NCBI RefSeq assembly: GCF_025399795.1
Contig: NZ_JAODTZ010000039.1
Span: forward strand, 1 to 64,000
DNA: 64,000 nucleotides
Direction of reading: 5' to 3'
From: Streptomyces rhizosphaerihabitans
Lineage (GTDB): Bacteria > Actinomycetota > Actinomycetes > Streptomycetales > Streptomycetaceae
Part shown: in pieces, positions 1 through 10,291 of the stretch
Position numbering within the stretch: the stretch's first letter is position 1
Layout of the letters: each line of letters begins with the position of its first letter
Position numbers and translations under genes: made by a program
The notes under the pieces: generated by a model
What the model was told of the DNA's origin: nothing
What the model saw: the letters and a program-made list of their open reading frames with translations, nothing else
Database searches by the model: none

Positions 1-326
1 GGCGCGGGCGAAGCGTTCCGGCCGTCGCCAGAACGTGAAAGATCCCGGCGTCGGCCCGGATGTGAAAGAACGCCGCGGCCCGACCGGCGACTTGGCCACG
101 CTTCGTGACCCCGCGGAGCTTTTTGGAATGCTTCGGAGTGATTTCGCAGGGGCGGTGAGTGGCGTCCGCGGGATACGTTTGCATATGCCAATTGGGCACT
201 TGCCCGAGGCAGTGACCGGGAACGGACGGTCAATTTCCGTTTGGGCTCGCCCCTTTGGCGGGCGATCAGTAGCCTCTGCTCGAACACCGGATCGTCTATG
301 TCGTCGCCTACGCCTTGGAGAGATAG
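1..326. other. Upstream spacer without a supported gene
   Basis: No reading frame here has a credible start, ribosome site and recognisable protein. The last part is the 5' region of the methyltransferase that begins at 327, with a GGAGAG ribosome site at about 317-322. A weak hairpin (TCGCCC pairing with GGGCGA) lies near 247-265. The left edge may hold the end of a neighbouring gene that cannot be judged from this window. Confidence 0.4.
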
Positions 327-1139
327 ATGGAGCGTCCCGCCTGGGCCCCTCGCAGCATTGACATCTCAGTGCCGAGCGTGTCCCGAATCTACGACTATTA
401 CCTGGGCGGTTCGCACAACTTCGAGGTCGACCGGGAAGCGGCACGCAAGGCGATGGAGTTCATGCCGGGCCTTCCCAAGGTCATGCAGGCGAACCGGGCG
501 TTCATGCGCCGGGCCGTCCGGTTCGCGGCCGGCGAGGGCGTCGACCAGTTCCTCGACATCGGTTCCGGCATCCCGACGTTCGGCAACGTCCACGAGATCG
601 CCCAGAGCACCCGGCCCGGCGCACGGGTCGTCTACGTCGACCACGACCCGGTTGCCGTCGCACACAGCCAAGCCGTCCTGCGGGACAACGAGGACGCGGA
701 CGTGGTCGCCGCCGATCTGCTCAAGCCCCGGGAAATCCTGGCGAGTCCGCAGGTTCAGCGACTGATCGACCTGAACCGTCCGGTCGCGCTGCTTCTCGTT
801 GCCATACTTCACTTCGTGGAAGACGCGGACGACCCGTACGGGGCGGTGGCCGAACTGCGCGACGCCCTCGCGCCGGGAAGCATGCTCGTCGTCACGCATG
901 CCGCGTTCGAGGGAATTCCGCTCTCCCGGGAGCAAGCCGAGGGCGCGGTCGACGTCTACAAGAACATCCGCAACCCGCTGATCATGCGCACGCGCGAGGA
1001 GATCGCGCGGTTCTTCGAGGGGTACGACATGGTGGAACCCGGACTGGTGCCGATGCCGAACTGGCGGCCCGACACGGCACCCGAGGACGAGGATCCTTAT
1101 TCCTTCTCCGCGTTCGGCGGCGTGGGACGCACGGCGTGA
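327..1139 (+). CDS. SAM-dependent methyltransferase, DUF574 family
   Basis: 270 residues. The N-terminal stretch around residues 20-39 (RIYDYYLGG, then NFEVDREAA) and the FLDIGSG glycine loop at 75-81 with acidic YVDHDP at 103-108 are characteristic of the actinobacterial S-adenosyl methyltransferase family (DUF574, PF04672). Many members are encoded in Streptomyces genomes; the substrate is unknown. ATG 327 has GGAGAG seven bases upstream. Its stop overlaps the GTG start of the c-di-GMP gene by four bases (GTGA), so the two are probably translationally coupled. A link between this enzyme and cyclic-di-GMP signalling is inferred from the overlap only. Confidence 0.88.
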   Translation: MERPAWAPRSIDISVPSVSRIYDYYLGGSHNFEVDREAARKAMEFMPGLPKVMQANRAFMRRAVRFAAGEGVDQFLDIGSGIPTFGNVHEIAQSTRPGARVVYVDHDPVAVAHSQAVLRDNEDADVVAADLLKPREILASPQVQRLIDLNRPVALLLVAILHFVEDADDPYGAVAELRDALAPGSMLVVTHAAFEGIPLSREQAEGAVDVYKNIRNPLIMRTREEIARFFEGYDMVEPGLVPMPNWRPDTAPEDEDPYSFSAFGGVGRTA

Positions 1140-3271
1140 CCGCCGAGCCGGACGGGCCGGAAGACAGACTGCGCCGGTTCGCGACGATCTGGAGCCGCGC
1201 GGTCTTCCCGGTCACCTCCACCTCGCTGACCCGGCCCGAGTTCGAGGAACAACTGCTGCCGCTCGCCCGGCGGTTGAGTGAGGCCCTGCGGGCCAGGAAC
1301 TTCGAGGCGGCCGCGGGACGGACCGTCGGCGCCGCACTCGTCGCCGCCCACTGCACCGACCCCGAGGCGCTCAGCCGGGCCCTCGACTGCGTCGACGCCT
1401 ACCTGGTGCTCTACTGCGGCGAGGACGGGCCCGGGGAGGCGCTGCGGACCCGCTCCGCACGACTCCAGCACGCGATGGCCGCCGGGTACGCCGAGGCGCT
1501 GCGCGAGCGGACGCTCGCCGAACAACAGGCCATCTCGCAGGCCGCGTTGACCGCGCGCAGCGCCGTCGCCGAGGCGCTGCACGACAGCGAGGCCCGCTTC
1601 CGCGCGGTCTTCGAGGGCGCGGCCATAGGAATCGGCATCGCCGACCTCGACGGCAACATCCTCCAGGTCAACGGAGCCCTGCTGCGTATGTTCGGCGGCT
1701 CCGAACAGTCCATGCGCGGACGCAAGGTCCCCGAGTGGACGCACCCCGAGGACGCCCCCCAAGTGTGGCGGCTGTACGAGGAGTTGGTGCGCGGAAAGCG
1801 CGAGCACTACCACGTCGAGAAGGCCTTCTACCGTCCTGACGGCACCGCCCTGTGGACCAACCTGACGGTCTCGCTGCTGCGCGACGCGGACGGTGAACCC
1901 CAGTACCAGCTCGCGCTGATGGAGGACACCACCGAGCGGCGGCTGCTCAATCTGCGGCTGCGCTACGAGGCGACGCACGACGCGCTCACCGGACTGCCCA
2001 ACCGGACCCTGTTCTTCGAGCGTCTGGAGAAGGCGCTGGCCGCGGGCGAGGGACAGCGCTTCGGGCTGTGCTACCTCGACCTCGACGGCTTCAAGACCAT
2101 CAACGACAGCCTCGGGCACGCGGCCGGCGACCGGCTGCTCGTCGAGGTCGCCGACCGCCTCCAGTCCTGCGCGACCGCCCCCGGAGAGATGGTCGCCCGG
2201 CTCGGCGGCGACGAGTTCGTGGCCCTCACCACCGGCCCGAACACCGAGCGCGAGGTCGACGAACTGGCTGGGCGCATCATGAACGCGCTCGTCACCCCGA
2301 TCAGCATCGACGGCCGTGACCTGACCGTGCGCGGCAGCGTCGGGATCGTAGAGGGCCCGGCCGGGGAGCGCGGCGCCGCCGAGGTGCTGCGCAGCGCCGA
2401 CATCACGATGTACCGGGCCAAGGCCGCGGGCGGCAACCGCTTCGAGCTGGCCGACCCCGAGGCCGACGCCCGCGCCATCACCCGCAACGGACTCACCACC
2501 GCGCTGCCCGCCGCCCTGGACCGGGGCGAGTTCTTCATCGAGTACCAGCCGCTGGTGAACCTCGGCGACGGCAGCGTGCGCGGCGCGGAGGCGCTGGTGC
2601 GCTGGCTGCACCCGCAGCACGGCGTCCTCGGCCCCGACCGTTTCATCCCGCTCGCCGAGCACACCGGACTGATCGTGCCGCTCGGCCGCTGGGTCCTGGA
2701 GCAGTCGGTGCGCCAGGCCCGCACCTGGCAGGAACGGCACTCCGGCACGGGCCCGCTCCGCGTCAACGTCAATCTCTCGCCGTGCCAGCTGACCCATCCC
2801 GGCCTGGTCCAGGACACGGTCGACATCCTGGAACGCGAAGGCCTCGACGCCCAGGCGCTGTGCCTTGAGGTCACCGAGTCCGCGCTGATCGGCGCTGACG
2901 ACGACCTGCTCAAACCGCTGCGCAGGCTCGCTGAGATGGGCGTCGACATCGCCCTCGACGACTTCGGCACCGGTTACTCGAATCTCGCCAACCTCCGTCG
3001 CCTGCCGGTCAGCATCCTCAAGCTGGACCGGTCCTTCACCCGGGGCATGCAGCAGTTCCCGGCGGATCCGGTCGACCTGAAGATCGTCGAGGGCATCGTC
3101 TCCCTGGCCCACAGCCTCGGCCTCGCGGTCACGGTCGAGGGCGTGGAGACCGGGGCCCAGGCCGAACAGCTGCGGATACTGGGCTGCGACACCGCCCAGG
3201 GCTGGTACTACGCCCGTCCGGGACCGCCGGAGCGGCTGCACGAGCTGGCGCTCGTCGACGCGGTCGGCTGA
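1136..3271 (+). CDS. rmdA: Cyclic-di-GMP enzyme with PAS, GGDEF and EAL domains (RmdA type)
   Basis: 711 residues, cytosolic, with no membrane segments. An N-terminal helical region of about 150 residues precedes a PAS domain (about 155-265), a GGDEF diguanylate cyclase domain with an intact GGDEF at 357-361, and an EAL phosphodiesterase domain with EAL at 485-487. The signatures DDFGTGYSN and KLDRSFT mark the EAL catalytic core. Domain order and lack of membrane anchors match Streptomyces RmdA, which makes and degrades c-di-GMP and influences development. Both active sites look competent. The start is GTG 1136, overlapping the upstream methyltransferase stop by four bases. The gene is followed by a strong hairpin at 3280-3317. 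The name rests on architecture and on the neighbouring sdh genes. Confidence 0.88.
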   Translation: MTAEPDGPEDRLRRFATIWSRAVFPVTSTSLTRPEFEEQLLPLARRLSEALRARNFEAAAGRTVGAALVAAHCTDPEALSRALDCVDAYLVLYCGEDGPGEALRTRSARLQHAMAAGYAEALRERTLAEQQAISQAALTARSAVAEALHDSEARFRAVFEGAAIGIGIADLDGNILQVNGALLRMFGGSEQSMRGRKVPEWTHPEDAPQVWRLYEELVRGKREHYHVEKAFYRPDGTALWTNLTVSLLRDADGEPQYQLALMEDTTERRLLNLRLRYEATHDALTGLPNRTLFFERLEKALAAGEGQRFGLCYLDLDGFKTINDSLGHAAGDRLLVEVADRLQSCATAPGEMVARLGGDEFVALTTGPNTEREVDELAGRIMNALVTPISIDGRDLTVRGSVGIVEGPAGERGAAEVLRSADITMYRAKAAGGNRFELADPEADARAITRNGLTTALPAALDRGEFFIEYQPLVNLGDGSVRGAEALVRWLHPQHGVLGPDRFIPLAEHTGLIVPLGRWVLEQSVRQARTWQERHSGTGPLRVNVNLSPCQLTHPGLVQDTVDILEREGLDAQALCLEVTESALIGADDDLLKPLRRLAEMGVDIALDDFGTGYSNLANLRRLPVSILKLDRSFTRGMQQFPADPVDLKIVEGIVSLAHSLGLAVTVEGVETGAQAEQLRILGCDTAQGWYYARPGPPERLHELALVDAVG

Positions 3272-3279
3272 ACGCCTTC

Positions 3280-3317
3280 GCGCGGCGCGGCCTCCGCAAG
3301 CGGAGAGCGCGCCGCGC
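3280..3317 (+). terminator. Strong hairpin terminator after rmdA
   Basis: GCGCGGCGCG at 3280-3289 pairs with CGCGCCGCGC at 3308-3317, and the inner CTCCGC at 3292-3297 pairs with GCGGAG at 3300-3305. It starts nine bases after the rmdA stop. There is no T tract, as is usual in Streptomyces. Confidence 0.7.
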
Positions 3318-3325
3318 TGCCGGGC

Positions 3326-3650
3326 CGGACGGTTTGCGCCGCGCCGTGCCGCCCTGCCCGGCCGACGGCGTGCCGCCCGGCTGCTGGCTTGCCTCCAGGC
3401 CGTACGGTTGTGCCGTGCCGTGCCGCGCTGTCCGGCCGATGGTGTGCCGCCCGGCAGTCGGTCTGCCTCCAGGCCGTACGGTTTGCGCCGCGCAGCGCTG
3501 CGGTGCCCGGCCGATGGTGTGCCGCCCGGCAGTCGGTCTGCCTCCAGGCCGTACGGTTTGCGCCGCGCCGTGCCGCGGTGCCGGACCGCAGGCGTGCCGT
3601 CCGGCAGTCGGCCTGCCCCAGGCCGTACGGCTTGTCCCCGGCCGGGCGAT
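3326..3650. repeat. Tandem repeat of 74-75 bp, four to five copies
   Basis: The motif GCCGTACGG recurs at 3326 (diverged), 3401, 3475, 3550 and 3624, spaced 74-75 bases. The two central copies are nearly identical and share TGTGCCGCCCGGCAGTCGG and TGCCTCCAGGCCGTACGG; the outer copies have drifted. The 75-base spacing keeps frames open on both strands and gives low-complexity conceptual proteins that I do not believe are real. The rest of the spacer to the SDR start (3650-3992) is GC-rich with no recognisable gene. Confidence 0.85.
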
Positions 3651-3992
3651 CCGCCACCCACGCCGGGTGTCGCGACCGACCCGGCGTGCAGCCCTACTAC
3701 GACTCGCCAGGCGTACAAGCCCTACCGGGACTCGCTCGGCGAACAGGCTGCGCCGCGGCCCACCTGGCGTACGGGCGTCACCGCGCCCGTCCGGCCCGGC
3801 CGGATCGGGCCGTTCCCCGATCAGCCCCCTGCGCGGCCGTCGGCCACATCCGGCGGGCCATGCCGGGTACGGCCTGCGTCGGCCGGCCTGGGATCCGCTC
3901 CCGGGACGGCTCGCGCGCCCGGTCCTCCGTATGCCTCACTGGCCGTATGCCTCACTGACGGAACGCACCTCTCACAGATGGAGCCGAGACGG

Positions 3993-4772
3993 ATGAGTAC
4001 GGAACTTCAGGGCAGGACCGCCGTCGTCACCGGAGCCAGCAAGGGCATCGGGCTCGCGGTCACGGAGGCGCTGGCCGGCGCGGGCGCGACGGTGATCGCC
4101 GGCTCCCGCGGCACGTCCGAGGGCCTCGACGCCCTGGTCGAGAAGGGGAGCGTCACCTGGGTGCCGGTGGACCTCGCCGAACCCGACGCAGCCGGGCGGC
4201 TCGTCGAGGCGGCGGGCGGGCGGATCGACGTGCTGGTCAACAACGTGGGTTCGGCCCCCGCCCGCACCGGCGGCTTCCTTTCGGTGACCGACGAGGAGTG
4301 GCGGCGCACCGTCGATCTGAACCTGCTGACGGCCGTACGGGTCACCCGTGCGGCCCTGCCGTCGATGCTGGCCGCCGGGCAGGGCTCGGTCGTGACGATC
4401 GGCTCGGTCAACGCGACCCTGCCCGACCCCCTCGTGATCGACTACAGCGCGGGCAAGGCCGCCCTCGTCGCGTTCTCCAAGGCGCTGTCGAAGGAGGTCG
4501 GCCCGAAGGGCATCCGGGTCAACACCGTGAGCCCCGGCCCGGTGGAGACCGACCTGTGGCTCGGCGGCGGGGGAGTGGCGGCGACGGTCTCGGCCGCCGC
4601 GGGGCTCACCCCCGACGACGTGGTCGCCAAGGCGTCGGGCGCGACCGTCACCGGCCGTTTTTCCAAGCCGTCCGAGGTGGCCGACCTGGTTCTCTTCCTC
4701 GCCGGGGACCGAGCGGGCAACATCACCGGCAGCGACTTCGTCATCGACGGCGGCTTCATCCCGACCTGGTGA
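3993..4772 (+). CDS. SDR-family NAD(P)-dependent oxidoreductase
   Basis: 259 residues, the usual size of a classical short-chain dehydrogenase. The cofactor loop TGASKGIG is at 13-20, the structural NNVG at 83-86, and the catalytic Ser138, Tyr151 and Lys155 (YSAGK) are present. The end (ITGSDFVIDGGF) is typical of the FabG-like subgroup. ATG 3993 is chosen because the fold begins at once; an open extension upstream runs through the tandem repeat and is not credible. The substrate is unknown. The gene stands alone and faces the LysR gene. Confidence 0.9.
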   Translation: MSTELQGRTAVVTGASKGIGLAVTEALAGAGATVIAGSRGTSEGLDALVEKGSVTWVPVDLAEPDAAGRLVEAAGGRIDVLVNNVGSAPARTGGFLSVTDEEWRRTVDLNLLTAVRVTRAALPSMLAAGQGSVVTIGSVNATLPDPLVIDYSAGKAALVAFSKALSKEVGPKGIRVNTVSPGPVETDLWLGGGGVAATVSAAAGLTPDDVVAKASGATVTGRFSKPSEVADLVLFLAGDRAGNITGSDFVIDGGFIPTW

Positions 4773-4864
4773 GCCCGGCGTGGTGAGCCTCGACGTGGTG
4801 AACCCGTCGAGGTGAACCGGGCCGGTTCCGCCGTGCCGGGCCGCGCGCCCGGGACGGCCCGTCG

Positions 4865-5755
4865 TCAGCGTTCCAGCAGCATCCGCTGAAGCTCCCGGGC
4901 CGCCCGGGGCGGCGCCACATCGCTGCGGTGCGCCAGCGCGATCGTCCGTTCGAGACCGGGCCGGGCCAGCGGGGTCACCCGCAGACCCGGCCCGGACCGG
5001 GCGGCCACCATGCGCGGTACGACGGCCACACCGAGGCCCGCCCGGACGAAGCCCAGGACCGCGTCCATCTCGCCGCCCTCGACCGCGAAGTCGGGTTCGA
5101 AGCCCTCGGCGCGACAGGCGGCGACGGTCAGTTCCCGCAGGTCGTAGCCGTGCCGGAACATCACCAGACGCTCGCCCTCCAGATCCGCGACGCGCACCGT
5201 GCGGCGGCTGCCGCCACCGCCGGGCGCCGGGGCCTCCGGCGACGACACCACCACCAGGTCCTCGTGCAGCAGCTCCACCGTGGTCAGCGCGGGGGACGGG
5301 GTCGGCAGGGGCAGGACGACCAGGGCGAGGTCGAGGGCGCCGCGCGCCAGTTCCCGTACGAGATCGTGCGAGCCGCCCTCCTCGATCAGCAGCCGGATGC
5401 CCGGATAGCGGTCGTGGAAGGCGCGCAGCACGTCCGGCAGCAGGCCCGTGCACAGACTCGGGGTCGCCCCGAGCCGTACCCGGCCGCTGCGCAGCTGGGC
5501 CAGTTCCTGCACCTCGTGCCGGGCCGTGTCCGCGTCGGCGAGGATGCGCCGGGCCAGCGGCAGCAGCGCCTCGCCCGCGTCGGTGAGCGTGATGTTCCCG
5601 CGCGCCCGCAGGAACAGATCCGCTCCCAACTCCCGCTCCAGCGCCTTGATCTGCTGGGACAGCGAGGGCTGCGCGACATGCACCAGGTCGGCGGCCCGGG
5701 TGAAATGCCGGGTCTCCGCGACGGCCACGAAGTACTGGAGCTGTTGGAACTGCAC
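4865..5755 (-). CDS. LysR-family transcriptional regulator, divergent from sdhCAB
   Basis: About 297 residues. The first 60 form a canonical LysR winged helix (FVAVAETRHFTRAADLVHVAQPSL, then ALERELGADLF), followed by a periplasmic-binding-like effector domain. I chose GTG 5755, giving MQFQQLQYF at the N-terminus. The alternative ATG at 5773 would place the first codon inside an inverted repeat (5765-5779) that looks like this regulator's own operator. The 5755 start also gives the normal LysR length. The divergent arrangement and operator position suggest that it activates the sdh genes and represses itself; the effector is unknown. Confidence 0.87.
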   Translation of the reverse strand: MQFQQLQYFVAVAETRHFTRAADLVHVAQPSLSQQIKALERELGADLFLRARGNITLTDAGEALLPLARRILADADTARHEVQELAQLRSGRVRLGATPSLCTGLLPDVLRAFHDRYPGIRLLIEEGGSHDLVRELARGALDLALVVLPLPTPSPALTTVELLHEDLVVVSSPEAPAPGGGGSRRTVRVADLEGERLVMFRHGYDLRELTVAACRAEGFEPDFAVEGGEMDAVLGFVRAGLGVAVVPRMVAARSGPGLRVTPLARPGLERTIALAHRSDVAPPRAARELQRMLLER

Positions 5756-5764
5756 CCCTCGACG

Positions 5765-5779
5765 ATAGCTCATGCCTAT
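5765..5779. promoter_or_regulatory. Putative LysR box (ATAG-N7-CTAT)
   Basis: ATAGCTCATGCCTAT is an inverted repeat with the T-N11-A form of LysR recognition sites. It lies ten bases beyond the regulator's chosen start. Its centre (5772) is about 65 bases upstream of the predicted sdhC transcription start, the classical position for a LysR recognition site. Confidence 0.65.
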
Positions 5780-5800
5780 GGAAACCAGCCGTACCATGTC

Positions 5801-5830
5801 TTGGACTGATCGGATCCCGCGACCTAGCGT
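5801..5830 (+). promoter_or_regulatory. Predicted sdhCAB promoter (housekeeping sigma type)
   Basis: TTGGAC at 5801-5806 and TAGCGT at 5825-5830 are separated by 18 bases and fit the Streptomyces HrdB consensus. The sdhC ATG lies nine bases past the -10 element, so the mRNA should be leaderless or nearly so. This agrees with the absence of a Shine-Dalgarno sequence. Confidence 0.6.
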
Positions 5831-5838
5831 TCTGTCCC

Positions 5839-6546
5839 ATGGCTCTGGCAACGCGGACGGACCGACGGCCGTCCATGGCACGCACCGTGTGGGACAGCTC
5901 CGTCGGCAAGAAGACCGTGATGGCCGTCAGCGGCCTGATCATGCTGCTCTACCTGGTCGCCCACATGATCGGGAACCTGAAGATCTACTTCGGCGCGGGC
6001 GAGTTCAACCACTACGCCCACTGGCTGCGCACCGTCGGCGAACCCTTCATGCACTACGAGTGGACCCTGTGGCTCGTCCGCGTGGTGCTGGTCGTCGCCG
6101 TGGTCGCGCACGCCACGTCCGCCTACCAGCTCAGCCGCCGTGACATCAGGGCGCGCCCCAGCAAGTACGTGCACAAGAAGCGGGGCGCGAGCTACGCCAC
6201 CCGCACGATGCGCTGGGGCGGGATCATCCTCGGCCTGTTCATCGTCTGGCACCTCCTCGACCTGACCACCGGCACGGTGCACCCCGGTGGCTTCCAGGAG
6301 GGCCACCCGTACCAGAACGTCGTGGACACCTTCTCCACCTGGTACGGCAACGTCGTCTACATCGTCGCGATGCTCGCGCTCGGTCTGCACATCCGGCACG
6401 GCTTCTGGAGCGCGGCCCAGACCCTCGGGGCCGGCAGCCGCAGCCGTGACCGCGCCCTGAAGACCATCGCGAATGTCCTCGCGCTGCTGCTCACGGCCGG
6501 CTTCATCGCCGTGCCCGTGGGCGTCATGACCGGAGTGGTGAGCTGA
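5839..6546 (+). CDS. sdhC: Succinate dehydrogenase cytochrome b membrane subunit
   Basis: 235 residues with about five hydrophobic helices (near 28-50, 75-100, 120-145, 165-185 and 210-232). It matches the single-subunit diheme anchor of the fumarate reductase/SDH group found in actinobacteria and Bacillus. Conserved helix histidines (for example in YLVAHMIGN and IVWHLLDL) are candidate haem ligands. It anchors the SdhAB catalytic dimer and passes electrons to menaquinone. ATG 5839 lies nine bases after a -10 box; a second ATG at 5875 (MARTVWDSS) is possible. The gene is first of a tight sdhCAB operon, with sdhA starting two bases after its stop. Confidence 0.92.
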   Translation: MALATRTDRRPSMARTVWDSSVGKKTVMAVSGLIMLLYLVAHMIGNLKIYFGAGEFNHYAHWLRTVGEPFMHYEWTLWLVRVVLVVAVVAHATSAYQLSRRDIRARPSKYVHKKRGASYATRTMRWGGIILGLFIVWHLLDLTTGTVHPGGFQEGHPYQNVVDTFSTWYGNVVYIVAMLALGLHIRHGFWSAAQTLGAGSRSRDRALKTIANVLALLLTAGFIAVPVGVMTGVVS

Positions 6547-6547
6547 A

Positions 6548-8505
<1,958 letters not shown>

Positions 8506-8509
<4 letters not shown>

Positions 8510-9255
8510 AGCTCACCCTGCGCGTCTGGCGGCAGAAGAACGCCGACGCCGACGGAGCGATGTCCACGTACGAGGTGGACGGCATCTCGGCCGACATGTC
8601 CTTCCTGGAGATGCTCGACACCCTCAACGAGGAACTCATCCTCAGCGGCGACGACCCCGTCGCCTTCGACCACGACTGCCGCGAGGGCATCTGCGGCGCG
8701 TGCAGCCTGGTCATCAACGGAGACGCGCACGGACCCGAGCGCACCACCACCTGCCAGCTGCACATGCGCTCCTTCCGCGACGGCGACACGATCGACATCG
8801 AGCCGTGGCGGGCCGCCGCCTTCCCGGTCGTCAAAGACCTCGTCGTCGACCGCTCCGCCTTCGACCGCATCATCCAGGCCGGCGGCTACGTCACCGCCCC
8901 GACCGGCGCCGCGCCCGAGGCACACGCCACGCCCGTCCCCAAGCCCGACGCCGACTTCGCTTTCGAGCACGCCGAGTGCATCGGCTGCGGCGCCTGCGTG
9001 GCGGCCTGCCCGAACGGCGCCGCGATGCTGTTCACCTCGGCCAAGGTCAACCACCTGAACGTGCTGCCGCAGGGTGCCCCCGAGCGGGAGACCCGGGTGC
9101 TCGACATGGTGGCGCGGATGGACGACGAGGGCTTCGGCGGCTGCACCCTCACCGGGGAGTGCGCGACCGCCTGCCCGAAGGGCATCCCGCTGTTCTCCAT
9201 CACCAGCATGAACAAGGAGTGGCTGCGCGCCACCCGCAGGTCGGGCAAGCGTTAG
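8506..9255 (+). CDS. sdhB: Succinate dehydrogenase iron-sulfur subunit
   Basis: 249 residues. The N-terminal half has the plant-ferredoxin 2Fe-2S pattern (CREGICGAC, then TTTCQLH). The C-terminal half has CIGCGACVAACP, which is rich enough in cysteine for a 4Fe-4S cluster, and CTLTGECATACPKGI for the remaining cluster ligands. It carries electrons from SdhA flavin to the membrane haem and quinone. The ATG overlaps the sdhA stop. A perfect hairpin at 9289-9322 follows and closes the operon. Confidence 0.94.
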
Positions 9256-9288
9256 GCACGAAGTCGTTCGCCGTACGGTGCGGACGGG

Positions 9289-9322
9289 CGGGACCGGGTG
9301 TGGTGCTCAACCCCCGGTCCCG
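9289..9322 (+). terminator. Terminator after sdhCAB
   Basis: CGGGACCGGG at 9289-9298 pairs perfectly with CCCGGTCCCG at 9313-9322. It is followed by TCTCGCTTTT, one of the few intrinsic terminators here with a T-rich tail. It separates the sdh operon from the lipid operon. Confidence 0.8.
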
Positions 9323-9520
9323 TCTCGCTTTTCGGGTCACCCCTGTCATTCAACAACCTCACATCCGCCCTCCTGGCACTGGTCACGCGCACGCCAACCG
9401 GCGTCGGAAGAACAGGAGCGCGCAGACCGTTCGGATCCGGCCTGCCTCCCCCGAGCTACCGACTCCGTTCGAGCAGGGGGTACCCCCTCCGCCGAACCGG
9501 CCCGTGACCAGGAGAGTGCC

Positions 9521-10291
9521 ATGACCGGCGTTTCCACCCTCGACAGCCCGACCCAGCCCGTCACCCCCACCCGCTACACCGTCACCCTGGCCCGCGACGA
9601 GGCCGATGTCCGGGCCGCGCAGCGCCTGCGCCACGACGTCTTCGCCGGGGAGATGGGCGCCCTCCTGAACACCCCGCAGCCCGGTCTCGACATCGATGCG
9701 TTCGACGCGTACTGCGACCACCTGCTGGTCCGCGACACGGAGACCGGCCAGGTCGTCGGCACCTACCGGCTGCTGCCGCCCGAGCGCGCCGCGATCGCCG
9801 GACGGCTCTACTCGGAGAGCGAGTTCGACCTCGGACCGCTGGCCGGAATCCGCTCCGGGTTGGTCGAGGTCGGCCGCTCCTGCGTCCACCCCGACCACCG
9901 CGACGGCGCGGTCATCGGCCTGATCTGGGCCGGGATAGCCCGCTACATGGTCGACGGCGGCCATGAATGGCTCGCCGGCTGCTGCTCCATACCGCTCTCC
10001 GACGGCGGCACGCTCGCCGCGGGCACCTGGGACCGGGTGCGGACCAAGTACCTGGCGCCCGAGGAGTTCCGCGTCCGCCCGCTGCTGCCCTGGAGCGCGG
10101 AGGGCGTCGCCCGACCCGCGCGCACCGAACTGCCTCCACTGCTGCGCGGCTATCTGCGCCTCGGCGCCTGGGTGTGCGGTGAGCCCGCGCTCGACGCGGA
10201 CTTCGGCGTCGCCGACATGTACGTGCTGCTGTCGATGAGCCGGGTCAACCCGCGCTACCTCCGGCACTTCCTCTCGCTCGTCCCCGCCTGA
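9521..10291 (+). CDS. olsB: Ornithine N-acyltransferase-like protein (OlsB type, GNAT fold)
   Basis: 256 residues. It matches the hemolysin/OlsB acyltransferase family (PF13444), recognised by the segment RLRHDVFAGEMGA, DAFDAYCDHLLVRD and EVGRSCVHPDHRDGAVIGLIW. OlsB transfers a 3-hydroxyacyl chain from ACP to the alpha-amino group of ornithine, the first step of ornithine-lipid synthesis. The start at ATG 9521 has AGGAGAG at 9510-9516. The stop shares one base with the ATG of the next acyltransferase (TGATG), so the two form a coupled operon. Ornithine is the most likely acceptor; another amino acid cannot be excluded. Confidence 0.82.
   Translation: MTGVSTLDSPTQPVTPTRYTVTLARDEADVRAAQRLRHDVFAGEMGALLNTPQPGLDIDAFDAYCDHLLVRDTETGQVVGTYRLLPPERAAIAGRLYSESEFDLGPLAGIRSGLVEVGRSCVHPDHRDGAVIGLIWAGIARYMVDGGHEWLAGCCSIPLSDGGTLAAGTWDRVRTKYLAPEEFRVRPLLPWSAEGVARPARTELPPLLRGYLRLGAWVCGEPALDADFGVADMYVLLSMSRVNPRYLRHFLSLVPA

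Noticed and set aside
3326..3650. Possible CRISPR array
   Set aside because: Units are contiguous, 74-75 bp, with no unique spacers between conserved repeats and no cas genes in the window. The same applies to the arrays at 11261 and 63490.
1097..3718. A long minus-strand frame of over 800 codons opposite rmdA
   Set aside because: It is the GC-driven antisense shadow of a gene with clear PAS, GGDEF and EAL domains; its product is low-complexity and has no ribosome site.
3408..3992. N-terminal extension of the SDR through the repeat region
   Set aside because: The classical fold begins right after ATG 3993; the extension is repeat-derived and has no domain.
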